A stretch of 64,000 nucleotides of DNA from Oscarella lobularis (taxonomy: Eukaryota > Porifera > Homoscleromorpha > Homosclerophorida > Oscarellidae), in contig NC_089181.1 in the NCBI RefSeq assembly GCF_947507565.1, positions 441,501 through 505,500 of the forward strand, in the 5' to 3' direction. This document shows, piece by piece, positions 12,401 through 23,826 of this stretch (position 1 is the stretch's first letter; every line of letters starts with the position of its first letter). A program made the position numbers and the translations under genes. The notes below the pieces were generated by a model. It searched no databases. It saw only the letters and a list, made by a program, of their open reading frames with translations, and was not told the DNA's origin.

Positions 12401-14446
12401 TTTGATGTTAGGATGCGCTATATTTTTCTTAGGAAAGAAGAACTTTCTTCCGCCTTCGCAGCTGGTGATGGGATATACATTTGTTTTTAAAGTTCGTAGA
12501 GGAGGGGGTCTTTTTTTGTTTGAGTGTCACAGTGCGAATTGATCTTTAGGTTGACGAATCTTGCGTCGAGAATCATCTCAACGAACGAAAAGTGAGAGTC
12601 GGCGAAGACGACATGGAATCCGCGTGGAAGGTAAAAAATCAACGAAACGCTCGACTTTGACGAGAAGAAACATATGTATTAGGAGCATTCTGCTACTGAC
12701 GTTGGCTCCATTCAGGAAGAAGACGAGGAGGAGGACATAGAAATTGAAATAGATGGTATAAGACAATATTAATAAAGTTTAGCCTTGTTGCTAGTGGCAG
12801 CTGTAGTTGGCGATGATCTATCTGAAACGGCGTCCAACGCTGGTGTCCTTGAGACCCAGATGTCGTCCAGCTCACAGTTTCCTGATACGAGCATAGACTT
12901 GCAATACGTCAAAGGAGAAACGTGAGGAGAAGATAACGAGGAAGTAGAATTAGACGCAACGTCTTTGCTTAGCTTCCAGCTTCAGCGAGGCATCAGCACT
13001 ATGAGTACCGTCAGTGCTGCGAGCAGTACTTTGGTAGTGGAGCAACTCAACGCAGGGGATGATGATAAGGAAGACGAGGCGGAGGAGCGTGAGGCTGAAG
13101 GCGAGAACGATTTTACAGAGGACCAACAGGTGAAAAAAAGTCTTCATGAACGAAGTTAATATTATTTTATTGGCAGACCGGAAAGCAGAGGCTTACTGCG
13201 AAACAGAGAAGGTGGCGTCACTCTCTAATGTATGACGTACCAATAGTCGTTTTGTGGCCACTATAGGGACTTGAAGAAGCAGGCAAGCAAAACTGGCGAA
13301 CCTACAGGGGATGATAGTAGAAATCAGAGTGTTCCGACTTCCAAAGAAGAACCAAAGGTAATACAGTCAGAATACTTGCATGCTGGGAGCGACTGACGTT
13401 TGTAACAGAGGCAAAAGTCTACTGGAGAGGCTCCTGTCCCAATGAAACGAGGTCAAAAGGTGCTCGTTGTTTTGTGCGTGTGTTGGCACGACGTTTATAG
13501 TCGGATTTGCTGTAGCATAAACTAAAAAAGATGAGAGATAAGTACGGCGATCAAGACGAGGAAGAGAGGCAGCTGAGAATGGAAATCTTGGGAGTAAGTA
13601 AAATAAGCATCTGAAAAGTGCCCTAAAATCAGTTTTTTTACAGTCGGCAGGAGCCCAAAAAGAACCAAAAGGAAAAAAGGGGAAAAAAGCAAGTAAACAG
13701 CAACAGCAGCAGAAGGCACAGCAAGAGAAACGACAGGAAAGGCAACAGCAGAAGGAGAATCCGGTCATACTGCATTCTACTGAAAAAGAGTCTGAAAAAG
13801 AGACAGCAGTAGTAGCTGAACAACAAAAAAAAGTCGTTATAAGAGAGAAAAAGGTTGGAGGAGAAGGTGTCGCCGCATCTGGCGACGTTCATACGGTAGA
13901 AGACGAGGACGACGAAGAATTGAAGTCTAAAGTACGCAGCAAAAGAATATAATATATAAAAACTGATTTTTTTTTATTAAAGGACGATGTGGAGTATTTG
14001 AACGCTTTGACTGGTTGTCCCCTTCCCGACGATCTGCTCATGTTTGCCATTCCGATGTGCGCGCCTTACAACGCGATTACGAACTACAAGTAAACCTCGA
14101 CGAATGTCCATACGAAACAAACCGTTATTGCGTAGGTTCAAAGTGAAACTAACTCCTGGATCAGGACGAAGAGGAAAAGGTCAGACTGGGCTCTTATTAT
14201 CTTGCTACAAATCGATCACACTTCGTATATAGCTGCTAGAACTGCAGTTCATTTATTTATAACCTCTAGAGATACTCTTCAGAGAGAAAAGGACGTGCTA
14301 AAAAGCGTCAAGGTTTGTCTTGTTATTGAAGCGGCCTGGTTTTGAGTAAAATCTTGTTTTAGGATGCCGAATTATCGCGAAATATCCCTGGAAAAGTGAA
14401 ATTGTCAGCACCCAGTCTACAGTCGCGTAAGCAGCGGAAAAAGTAA
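9463..14446 (+). CDS. NEMF: NEMF (Rqc2/Tae2), ribosome quality control complex subunit
   Basis: More than 20 exons encode the NEMF orthologue. It binds stalled 60S subunits, recruits the Listerin ligase and adds C-terminal tails to the nascent chain. The ATG at 9463 starts [12 protein letters not shown]. Exons 9463-9521, 9580-9648 and 9700-9802 join in frame ([14 protein letters not shown], then [10 protein letters not shown]). NFACT-N runs to about 10300, with [21 protein letters not shown] helix-hairpin-helix and coiled-coil part follows ([40 protein letters not shown]). NFACT-R has [20 protein letters not shown] and [11 protein letters not shown]. An acidic, then Lys/Gln-rich linker spans about 12700-13960. 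The NFACT-C end carries [13 protein letters not shown] before the stop at 14444-14446. Length and domain order match animal NEMF. It is separated by 44 bp from the upstream oxygenase gene. Confidence 0.95.
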
Positions 14447-15184
14447 AACGGAGAGCGGCCCAGTAGAGTTTGTATGCCATTTGCGCGTGACGGTTTGCTG
14501 CGCACTGAGCGAAAATGAGACAGCCACGCGCGTTTTATTAATTAAGAATCGAAACTTAATTAGGTTACTTGTACCTGCGAATCGTCCGAATTCCCTTGCC
14601 GCTCGAAACGAACGAAAGGGGGGGGGGGGGGGGGGGGGCATTAGGAAGTGACCTCAGAGCCATATATTTGGACACTACATATCTCAGTCCGAGAGATTAA
14701 TTAATTAGATGGGATTAGAAGTGCATCTCATATGCATTTTTTTGCTTTGGACCACCAGGGTGTACCGCGTCTGTGACCAGCTGTGCAGCCTGTGCTCTAA
14801 GCTTCTTTGTTGTATGAGCTCAAAATAGCACAGGAAAAACAAAAAACGTTTAGATACACGATGTCGTGCGTGTGCCGGATGACCGCAGACAAACGTTCTG
14901 AAAGAAAACCCCCCGGCACGCAACGCGGGCAGGCTGTGCCGTGGAAAGGAACTACAGATAGACATTGTGAGAAAGGAAAGAGATATACTCGTAGGTATCA
15001 GTAAAAGCATTGTTAGAAAAAATTCCCAGGCTCCTCTGGGTTCGCGTATCGCACATGTGTAGCGTCAGCTGGCCAGTGCGTGTTGTTACCAAAACATTCC
15101 GACCAGCTAGAGCATAAAAGCGTGGCGTGCATTCGCAGTCATCCATTCAGCTCGCTGAAGATTTGCTACCCATCAAGCGCCAGA
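14447..15184. other. Intergenic stretch with a 21-G homopolymer
   Basis: I see no convincing coding exon between the NEMF stop and the small secreted gene. The main structure is an uninterrupted run of 21 G at 14618-14638, followed by TTAATTAA-type AT-rich sequence near 14698. The G run could form a quadruplex or be an assembly approximation of a longer tract. NEMF polyadenylation should lie in the first 100-200 bases. Confidence 0.6.
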
Positions 15185-15705
15185 ATGCAGTGCCTTGTTC
15201 TAATTTCTTTCTGCTGTGTGTTTGCAGCTTTATCGTCAGCGTCGTCCTCCAACCACGACCCGCTTTTAAAAATGTCAAAGACCTCGAACGGTCAGCTTTT
15301 TTTCGGTAAAGATTGCGTAAATCAAAAGGATTTTAGGGAGCGCGGCAGAGTGCTACTGCTGCAACACTTTTTTCAGCGCGGTGAAATTCACCATAAGCAA
15401 CTTGACCGTCACAGCAACCGTTACCATTTCCAATCAAAATTTGTGCCAACAACACCTCTATTTCGGGTAATATGTTTAGAGTTTGTTATGGAAATGATAT
15501 AAATGCCAGAGACAGGGTGTACATCTTGTGGAGTGACGACAGAAAAGGCTATTCACTTCATACTACAGACAGCCCCACGTCTATGTCTATGGAATATTTA
15601 AACCGAGGTTCTCACCAAATCGAGTTGTGGCTTTTTACTACTAATTGCCCCGGCTGTTATTACTGCTGGGGACCGCACCGTATAGACACTATTGTCATTT
15701 ATTAG
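15185..15705 (+). CDS. Small secreted protein, function unknown (exon structure unresolved)
   Basis: The ATG at 15185 opens a canonical signal peptide (MQCLVLISFCCVFAALSSAS), and the last exon (about 15475-15705) ends with a Cys- and aromatic-rich segment (NCPGCYYCWGPHR) before TAG. Between them the frame must change at least once. The stretch 15377-15466 is open in a frame giving a beta-strand-like sequence (KFTISNLTVTATVTISNQN) that would join the last exon well. However, the only GT...AG between them, 15467-15479, is 13 nt and far too short for a spliceosomal intron. Either the true splice sites differ or the assembly has an indel. I do not recognise the family. Size, secretion signal and paired cysteines suggest an extracellular effector or matrix protein. 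Confidence 0.4.
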
Positions 15706-15979
15706 AATTTTGTCAAAACGTCTGAATTGTTGTTGTCGATCAGTGTTGTTTAAGTTGCTGATTGTTGCTGGGCGTTTTTCGTTGTTTTTGTCAGTACACT
15801 GTATACGCCAAAATATTACGCCGAAATTAGATAAATTCACAATTACTCAACACTATGGCGCGGCGTAGCGCGCTAGCGCCTCGATTTTGCATCGTCCTCC
15901 TGGATCCCGCATCGGTTCGTAGTCGAGCCATCCGTCGTCGATTTGCGAAGAGATCGTTTGAAACCGTTATAAAATAGCA

Positions 15980-18281
15980 ATGCCTCAAGGACGCGGCCAG
16001 AAGCAAACGCCGAGAGCGTTCAAAGATCGCGGCAAACCCGCTTCCATTCGATACAGCAACATCACCGCCGCAAAGGGTACGTTTTACCGACTTCCGACTT
16101 CCGCAACCGTCTCGACGAGTTCTTCGCCTCGTTTAGCCGTAGCAGATGCAATTCGAACGAGCCTGGGTCCGCGAGGAATGGACAAAATGGTCGAAAAGAA
16201 AAAAAATCGAAATGACTCTTCTCAAGAAGTCGCTCTTAGATCCGAGCTCCAGGCGGCGACATAACGATCACAAACGACGGGGCGACGATTCTCAAGGAAA
16301 TGCAAGTCGTCCATCCAACGGCGAAAATGGTATACAAAGACTTCCAAAGCTCGATAGATGTTTTTATATTCGTCACTTTACTCTTAGCTCGTCGAACTGG
16401 CCAAGGCTCAAGACATCGAGGCCGGAGACGGAACGACAACTGTCGTCGTTCTAGCGGGAAGTTTGCTGAGCGCTGCCCAAAGACTTCTTGACAAGGGTGA
16501 GATGATTATGATGATGGGTTAATTAATTAATTAATTATTTGAATCTCTTTAGGCATTCATCCGACCACGATATCGGAGTCGTTTGAAAGTGCTGCTGCCA
16601 AGGCGATTGAGATTCTTCAAAAAATGGCAGTGCCTGTCAGTTTGGAGAATAGGGAGGCGTTGATCCGAATCGCCACAACGTCACTCAATTCCAAGGTAAG
16701 GGAAGATACATAGTGGATTTTTGTATGGAAGAGTAAGGGCGTGGTTTGTTTTTCTAGGTTGTGTCTCAGTATTCGAGTCTTTTGGCTCCCATGTGCGTCG
16801 AGGCTGTGCTCAAGGTTGCCTCTGGCAACAACGCTGATCTCAATGACGTTCGAGTCATCAAAAAATTGGGGTGGGTCAAAAACAGTTGATTAATAGAATA
16901 TTTCTTTTATTGACAACGTTTCTTTTAGTGGAACGGTTGAGGATACGGAGCTGGTCGAAGGACTCGTGTTTACTAAAAAATTAGCCACGCCAACAATTTC
17001 GCGCGCGGAAAAGGCCAAGATAGGATTAATTCAATTCTGGCTGTCTCCACCAAAAACAGACGTAAAAAATAAACGAATCGAAAGTACTCCTGAAATCGAA
17101 TGCCTTATTTTTCAGATGGAGAATCAGGTGATCATTTCCGATTACAGTCAAATGGATCGAGTGATGAGAGAAGAGAAGCAGTACATTCTCGACATATGCA
17201 AAGCAATAAAAAGGGCCGGCTGCACCGTTTTACTCGTACAGAAGAGCATACTCAGGTATGTAGACAGATCAACAGACTTCCACTAACCTTATTTATTATA
17301 TATAGGGACGCTCTGAATGACTTGGCTATACACTTCCTTACCAAACTCAAAATCATGACTATCAAGGACGTCGAACGAGACGACGTCGAGTTCATATGCA
17401 AGGCAAGAGACCTCTAAGAGACAAAGAAACTATATCATATCTATTCTTAATAGACTATTGGTTGCAAGCCAGTTGCCAGCGTTGATCACTTCAAACCGGA
17501 AATGCTGGGCTATGCGGACTTAGTCGAAGAAGTCTCGACGGGGGATAGCAAAATGGTTCGAGTGAGTATCAATATATTCAGTTTACGTGTGCAGAGCTGA
17601 CTGGTGTCCTGTACAGATAACAGGTCTCGCGTCTCCGTCAAAGACCGTCACTCTGCTAGTGAGAGGCTCAAACAAACTCGTTCTGGAAGAAGCGGAACGA
17701 TCGATTCACGATGCCCTTTGCGTTGTTCGATGTCTCGTAAAGAAAGGGTAAATATCACCCAAGGCATTAATCAATTATTTATTTATTATTTGATAGTTTT
17801 CTTGTTGCTGGAGGTGGAGCACCTGAAATCGAGGTTTCACAAAAGCTGATGGAGATCGCTCACTCGCTGACGGGCATGGAAGACTACTGCTTTCGAGCGT
17901 TTGCTGAAGCGCTCGAAGTCATTCCGTGCACGCTGGCGGAAAATGTTGGACTTAGTCCCATAGCAACCGTGACGGATCTGCGCAATAGGCACGCAAAGGG
18001 AGAAACATCCGCTGGAATCAACGTGAGAAAGGTGAGAGACAAACGGGATCTATATTTTATTTATTTATTTATTTATTTATTTTAGGGTATTGTTGCCAAT
18101 ATTATGGAGGAGCACGTTGTTCAGCCTCTCTTAGTGTCAACTAGTGCCTTTCAATTGGCTGCTGAAACGGTTCGAAGCATTTTGAAAATTGACGACATTG
18201 TAAGTTTTTTATCTATTTGGTTTCATCTAGATTTCTACGTTATTTTCTTCTTTTTTTTAGGTTCACGCACAAAGAACATAA
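15980..18281 (+). CDS. CCT4: Chaperonin CCT/TRiC subunit delta
   Basis: About ten exons encode the delta subunit of the cytosolic chaperonin TRiC, the two-ring ATPase that folds actin, tubulin and WD-repeat proteins. The ATG at 15980 begins [20 protein letters not shown]. Group II chaperonin motifs are visible: [12 protein letters not shown] (nucleotide site), [26 protein letters not shown] (catalytic Asp) and [11 protein letters not shown]-type GGGAPEIE at 17814. Delta identity is supported by [64 protein letters not shown] and the C-terminus SILKIDDI. The final exon (18261-18281) adds VHAQRT and the stop. A TATAAAA lies only about 12 bases before the ATG, so transcription may use another element. 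It converges with COQ6. Confidence 0.95.
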
Positions 18282-18592
18282 AGACGTTAGTTCTCGTTAC
18301 TTAGAAAGACACTGACACTGCGTTCTTCGTCTTTTCTCTGATTGGCTTAGCTTGCCGCCGTCTTGATAATCAAAGTCTGCGAAAGTAAGCAGATTTGGTT
18401 GTACGTTCGATTACGCGCATCAAAAGCGACATTCGGGGAATATTTTGGGACCGGTTTAGCTACATGAAAAGTGCCCGAGATACGCGACTGCTATATATAC
18501 GGGAATTGGTTCAAAGGAGATTGTGTTGTATGAGCCGAGAGAAGGTTAGCATCTCCCTCGATAAGGACGAGAACGACCATTTGGTCGTCAAC

Positions 18593-20841
18593 CTACACAC
18601 GTACGGTTAAGGCATTGCTGCTTCGGCAGCATCTAACCGGTTTTTTTCCTTCCCCCCCCCGGGGGGGGGGACCCCCTCTGAGGACACGAACCTTTAGCGG
18701 GGCAATCATGTCCGTAAATTGAAGTCCCACGCCTCGAACGAGCGCTAATGCGCTATTCGAGGTAGAGAAAAGCGTGTTGAGCGCGTCGATCGACGCCATC
18801 ACGGGCACGACGCGTCGCAAACGCTCCCTTTCGTACCGCCGAAGATAGAACTCGGAACCTGCGTCCGAAATAACGTAGTCCCCCCGCGATACCCGACGAC
18901 GCCCGACCATACCGAGATCTTCACCGTTCTCCGCGGCCTCCGCGATCACTTTCGCGAGAGCGATGGCGTCCCCAAAGCCCAAATTGAGACCCTGACCCGC
19001 CATGGGATGAATCCGATGCGCAGCGTCCCTAACGACACACGGGGGGAGTCGTACGGGTGCTCTAGTGCTTTCTTACCCGACTAAGGCGATTCGATCGTTG
19101 ACGTACGTTGAGCCGTGGTAGAGAGCGAGTGGAAAAGATGCTCGGCTGCCTTCGTCGACGCGTAGAATCGACGGGGGATATTTGCACACCGATTCGTGGT
19201 CTGCACGCACAGCGCTACGAATCTTCTCTCTTTTTTTTTTCTCTCGTATTGTTGTACCTGATTGATTCAGTGATCGAAGCGCTTGAACTGCTCGACTTGG
19301 TAGTGACTGATTTCTGACGTTATCGCTCTAAAACCGATACGTCGAGCACTATTGAATCAATTGACGAACTTACGAAAGCGCTGTTGACCGAATCTACGAA
19401 ACTGTCTTCTGGCAGTTGAAGAAGCGACTGAGCGTGACTCGGAGATGTTGACCAGACGAGAGATGACGACGTATCAGAAAGCTGCAAATAACTCGGTTCT
19501 AAAAGCAAACAAACCCTCCCTTTAGGCTTACTGGTAGTAGAGCGATTGGGCCTGTTGGAAGAAATCGCTGCCAGGCAGTCTCGTTTTCAATTTCCTTCAG
19601 GCAGAAAAAAATTACTAAGTGCACGGACTTTTAATTAAGCTTATGAGACCTCTGCGAAATGTAATGTAGCAACTACAGCTGTTTGGTGATAACTCTTGGA
19701 GTAGTGCTTGCCGCCTTCTATGGCTTTGCGAACGGTTGAATTCGCGCCATCCGCGCCGATCTGAATGTAAACGCTAAGTCGGCACTTCTCCGCAGAAACT
19801 TACGAGAAGACGAGCTTTTAGTTGTTCATTGCCAGTCGAAGAGAGTTGCACCTAAAGCCGTTCGGTTTATAACCTGCCGTGTGGAACGATTTCCTCAACG
19901 GGTCCCGTGGTGTAATGGTAGCACATGAGACTCTGAAGTACGGACTAATTCCCGGATGTATCTCATGATCCGAGTTCAAATCTCGGCGGGACCTCGAAAG
20001 TTTTTTTTCTTTTACTGAACTCTCTTTTATTTTTAAACCTAATTTTGTCTTTTTCTTTAGGATAGTGGGGTCTGGACGGTAACCTGACTGACTATTTCTG
20101 GCTTACTTCTCGAGGGCTTTTCTCCACTAAATTCACTTGACAATTTTCCACCGTTTCAACGTTTCGCAAGCATCGTCGAAGCGCACCAAGAATCACGCGG
20201 TTTTCTACAATGCAGCCCATGTAAGGAAGATCAGAAACAGACTTGCTGTCAAATTCAATTCGAGCCTCGCTGCAACTATCCCACACCTACAAAAAAAACA
20301 ACAACTCCAAATCGACGTTCTTTGGAAGCCATGGGGAAGAGTCATCTCACGTGCATAGTGCGAAAAGATTTCATTCTCGTACTACAAATAGTCTCCCATG
20401 CATCAACGTCTGCATAAACAGAGTAAAAAAATGCCCTGTGCTCACCATAATGAATAATACCTTTTAGAAATTGAATTGTTGCAGGTGTCAGTGCACTGAC
20501 TCGATTGCCGTATCTGTCGCCGGGCTGAGGAAGAGACGCATTTTCGCTCGACGCTTCGAGAAGAACGAGACGCTTGTCTCTCATCGCGGACGATTTTCCT
20601 GTCGAGAAATCAGCCGTTCGATTAGCCAATCAGCGTCAGAATTCGACGAAACGCGATCGCGCTCACCGAGCGCGCACGCTAGAGCGCTTCCAACGATGCC
20701 TCCACCCGATATGACAACGTCAGCGATGCCGACGTTTCGGTGTACACCAGCGCCAATAGAAAATCGCCGTAATAAACGACGAGCCATTAGGAGTTGGTTA
20801 GCGCACTTGAATCGAGGGGATTGGCTGCACGAATTTGGCAC
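18593..20841 (-). CDS. COQ6: COQ6, flavin monooxygenase of ubiquinone synthesis
   Basis: Read on the minus strand, about nine exons encode the mitochondrial FAD monooxygenase that hydroxylates the ring of coenzyme Q precursors (C5 step). The first exon has a basic presequence; the better start may be the second Met at 20787 ([14 protein letters not shown]). The FAD-binding [14 protein letters not shown] follows. Later exons give [62 protein letters not shown] and [18 protein letters not shown]. The last exons give the family [20 protein letters not shown] block and [19 protein letters not shown]. The last 30 or so codons, over a C9/G10 palindrome and a hairpin, do not look like family sequence, so the true 3' end may differ. 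A tRNA-Gln lies antisense inside one intron. The start is head to head with ABCD4. Confidence 0.92.
18604..18639. other. Stem-loop with UUCG tetraloop between converging CCT4 and COQ6
   Basis: The bases TGCTGC (18616-18621) pair perfectly with GCAGCA (18626-18631) around a TTCG loop. An outer stem CGGTTA (18604-18609) pairs with TAACCG (18634-18639). UUCG loops of this kind are exceptionally stable in RNA. The element lies at the COQ6 3' end (minus) and about 320 bases beyond the CCT4 stop. It may act in 3' end formation or stability for either transcript. Confidence 0.6.
18652..18670. repeat. C9-G10 palindromic homopolymer
   Basis: Nine C are followed directly by ten G, a near-perfect palindrome that could form a cruciform or hairpin. 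It overlaps the presumed last codons of COQ6 (Gly/Pro in that frame), which is one reason to doubt the annotated C-terminus. It may also be an assembly collapse point. Confidence 0.7.
19901..19994 (+). tRNA. tRNA-Gln (anticodon CTG) with a 23-nt intron
   Basis: The acceptor stem GGTCCCG (19901-19907) pairs perfectly with CGGGACC (19987-19993), with discriminator T. The D arm is GTGT...GCAC. The anticodon stem TGAGA (19926-19930) pairs with TCTCA (19961-19965). The loop CTCTGA carries anticodon CTG at 19933-19935. The T arm is CCGAG TTCAAAT CTCGG. An extra 23 nt (19938-19960, plus or minus one) sits after position 37, the canonical site of eukaryotic tRNA introns. Internal A and B boxes are intact, and a T8 run at 20001-20008 is a good Pol III terminator. 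It lies within a COQ6 intron on the opposite strand. Identity as Gln follows from the CTG anticodon and the tRNA-Gln-like T arm. Confidence 0.93.
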
Positions 20842-20849
20842 GTGGAGAG
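20788..20849. promoter_or_regulatory. Bidirectional promoter COQ6/ABCD4
   Basis: Only 62 bp separate the likely COQ6 start (20787, minus) from the ABCD4 ATG (20850, plus), or 8 bp if the first COQ6 Met is used. A CACGTG E-box lies at 20839-20844, and no TATA box is seen. Confidence 0.6.
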
Positions 20850-23800
20850 ATGTCGAACGACGACTACAGGGTCCTCGCCGACGTCACCAGTACCACTGGA
20901 TCGAAGCAAACGTCTAGCGACGACGAAGACCTAAGCAACAGGTACGAGAGCTTCGTCGCGCGTATCGAAGCGCATTTTTTCAAACGGAACTGACAGCTAC
21001 GGCGTCGATTTTCTTCTTCTCAAACGATTCTGGAGAATTTTTCGAATTGCCGTGCCAAAGGCGCGCTCCCTATCGGCGCTGCAACTCGTTCTCCTTCTTC
21101 TCCTCGCAGTGGGAGGTACAAAACGATGCGTGGGCGTGGTTACTTGATGGACACTTTTTTTAGCACAGTTCGCCTATTACTACGCCGGCCTGATTGCCAG
21201 CAAGTTCTACGGCGTTTTGACGAAGAAGGACGAGGCCGGTTTCCGGGTTCAGTTGTGGCAATCGGCTCTGATTGTCATGTCGGCAGCGCTTGTTAGATAG
21301 ATAATCGTTATTTAATTATTTCTAATTTTGGATTTGGAACTTTGATGCTTTAGGCGCAGTGCTTGGTCAAATTTATGAGCGGTTGGATGTACGTCACGTG
21401 GCGTAAGCAGGTGACAATGCGCTTGCACAAGGACTACTTTGCCGACATCACCTACTATGATATCAATGCTCTTGAGAAGAAGACCGTTGATAATCCGTAA
21501 ATAGATTATGTATATGTTTTCGCCTTGTTTTTATTGGCTGTGTAGGGATCAGAGAATAGCTCAGGATGTCGATCGATTCTGCAACAATTTTTGCAATCAG
21601 TTGGCCGCTCAAGTGATTGTGACGCCTTTCGTGGTTGCCTATTATACGTACAAATGTTGGAAAAGGTAAATTTGGCTTCTAGTCCGCTTTCGCTCTAAGA
21701 ATTTTTCCCCGTCAGTGTTGGGTACTATGGCCCGGCTCTTGTCTACACTTACTTTGGATTCGGTGCAGTCATCAATCGGCTCATCATGACTCCAATCGTT
21801 CGACTTGTGTTCGGACAAGAGAAACTCGAAGGCAACTTTCGGTTTGTAGCCCCGTCTCCAACGAAATCTTGAGTGCGATCTGGTCCTAGGTTTCAGCATG
21901 TCCAATTTCGAAATCACGCCGAAACAGTAGCCTTCTACCGGTAAGACAGATAAAGACAAAAGATCGATCTCACCTCCCATTTAGGAGTGGCAAGACAGAG
22001 CAAACAAGAATCGGTCACATTTTTAAGGTACTATACTGGGGAGAAGCTTTTGTCATAGTAAGTTAATTAATCTTGGCTCGTTCAGAAACTTTTGGGTGTC
22101 CAATGGCGATTGGTAAAGTGGAACTTAGCCTTGAATTGTACTACAAAAAGAATCAGCTCTCATCTTTCTTATTATATATGAGCTCTTTTAGGGGCGATTG
22201 GGCTCTTCGCCTATCTTGGTAGTATTCTTAGTTATCTTATTGTTGCTCTTGGCGTCTTTGCCACGCAACGATTCGTCTCTATGTCCGCGAGCGAAATCAG
22301 CGTAACGCTGAGCGAAGTAAAGCGCAAGCTAGACGCTTTGCACAATCTCTTTGCTACAAAACTATTTTTCTCTATATAGAATTCATTTCTTGTTCTCTAT
22401 TTAATCAGTTCCTTTTCGACGTTGATCTCGTTGAGCGGTACGATTTCAGACGTGGCTGGATTCACTCACAGGTTAAAGCTTTGAGAAGTGGAAGAGAATT
22501 GACTCGAATAAAACGTAAAACAGGGTCGGGCAACTGTTGGAGTCAATCAACAGTGCATCAGAGAAGAAGAAGAAAGCCTCTGAGGACAAATATACGAAAT
22601 TGAGTTCTGATACGGAAGCCTTTCGACTTGTTGGAGTGTCCTATGGACCGCGTGGTAATCAAAGAATATTAGTGAATGGTATGAAATAGCGCTGCGCGTT
22701 CGTTCTTCAGCTATTCTTCTTGCTATAGATTTGAGTTTATCTATCGAAGAAAAGAGAAATATTTTGATTACTGGCAAAACGGGCTGCGGAAAGAGTTCTC
22801 TCTTTCGTGTCATTAATGGATTGTGGAATCCCTTTCGAGGTAAAATGTTGTCTAATAAGGTGGAGAGCTGTTATTGTCTATGATGATAAGACTTGATCTG
22901 AAATTCATTCGTTTGAATTGATTAGTCAATGTATACGCTATCCTGAGAAACCTTTGTCGTGTTTTCGTTAAATTAAATCTGCTCGTTTTAGTCGAAAACG
23001 TAACAGTCTGTGCATTTGTGTTTAGGCGAAGTGGAACGTTTGATTTCGCGCTCTCCCGAGAATTATCTCGTCTTACCTCAACGTCCTTTTTTCGTTTGCG
23101 GAAATCTGCGGGCACAGGTATGTGTGATCACTGATCAAGTAGTACGACGCTCATTTATGGCATCAATTCCTCTCAAGGTTACCTATCCCCTGTCAATGGA
23201 AGACTCGTCTGTGGATGAGCGAATTCACAGAGCCCTTTCAATGGCTTGCGTGGTAGATAACGTTTGAGGGAAAAGATTTATGATGTTACATGTATTTTAG
23301 GATTATCTCGTGGAGAGAGTCGGCGGTCTCGATCACGATTACGAACCACTGACGTTCGCATACCTATTTGATTTAATAGCCCTATAGCCCTTATAAAATT
23401 TGCCTTCTTTAGAGAAGATTTTGTTTCGGTGGGTGAAATGCAAAAATTGGGATTCGCCCGTCTGTTCTTTTTCATGCCTAAATTTGCTTGTAAGTTCATT
23501 CTTGCAATGAAAGCGGAATGTTTTTTTTTCATACTCTGTCAGTTCTCGACGAAGCGACGAGTGCAATGGATGAGGAAAGCGAGGAAAGACTCTACAGGAC
23601 GTGCTGCGATCATAAGATAACGCTAATCAGCATCAGTCACAGAAGTTCTATACGAAAGGTGAGCGAGAGTCGTCCCCGAAGCAGAGCTAGAACCCAACGT
23701 GCGCTCGCAGTTTCATCACGCGGAACTGCACCTAAGCGGAAACGGGCAGTGGCGTCTGGACGAAATCGAGTCTCATTCTAATGACCAATCTGAATTATGA
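20850..23800 (+). CDS. ABCD4: ABC transporter subfamily D member 4
   Basis: About 17 short exons encode a half ABC transporter closest to ABCD4, the lysosomal (ER-routed) protein that exports cobalamin together with LMBD1. The ATG at 20850 begins MSNDDYRVLADV. The membrane part has AYYYAGLIASKFYGVLTKKD, the EAA-like block VDNPDQRIAQDVDRFCNNF (21490-21590), YYGPALVYTYFGFG and GQEKLEGNFR. The nucleotide-binding domain has Walker A GKTGCGKSS (near 22780), a VSVGEMQKLGFARL signature (near 23430) and Walker B LDEATSAMDEE with SISHR switch. The signature has VSVGE instead of LSGGE, and ABCD4 proteins are also atypical there. The stop is at 23798-23800. The N-terminus lacks the peroxisomal-targeting region of ABCD1-3, consistent with ABCD4. 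Confidence 0.93.
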
Positions 23801-23826
23801 AAAGGAGAACGTCCACTAAAAAAAAG

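Noticed and set aside
13367-13892. Hydrophobic, Cys/Leu/Phe-rich minus-strand open frames
   Set aside because: They are the complement of the Lys/Gln-rich NEMF linker, which always reads as Leu/Phe/Cys-rich on the other strand.
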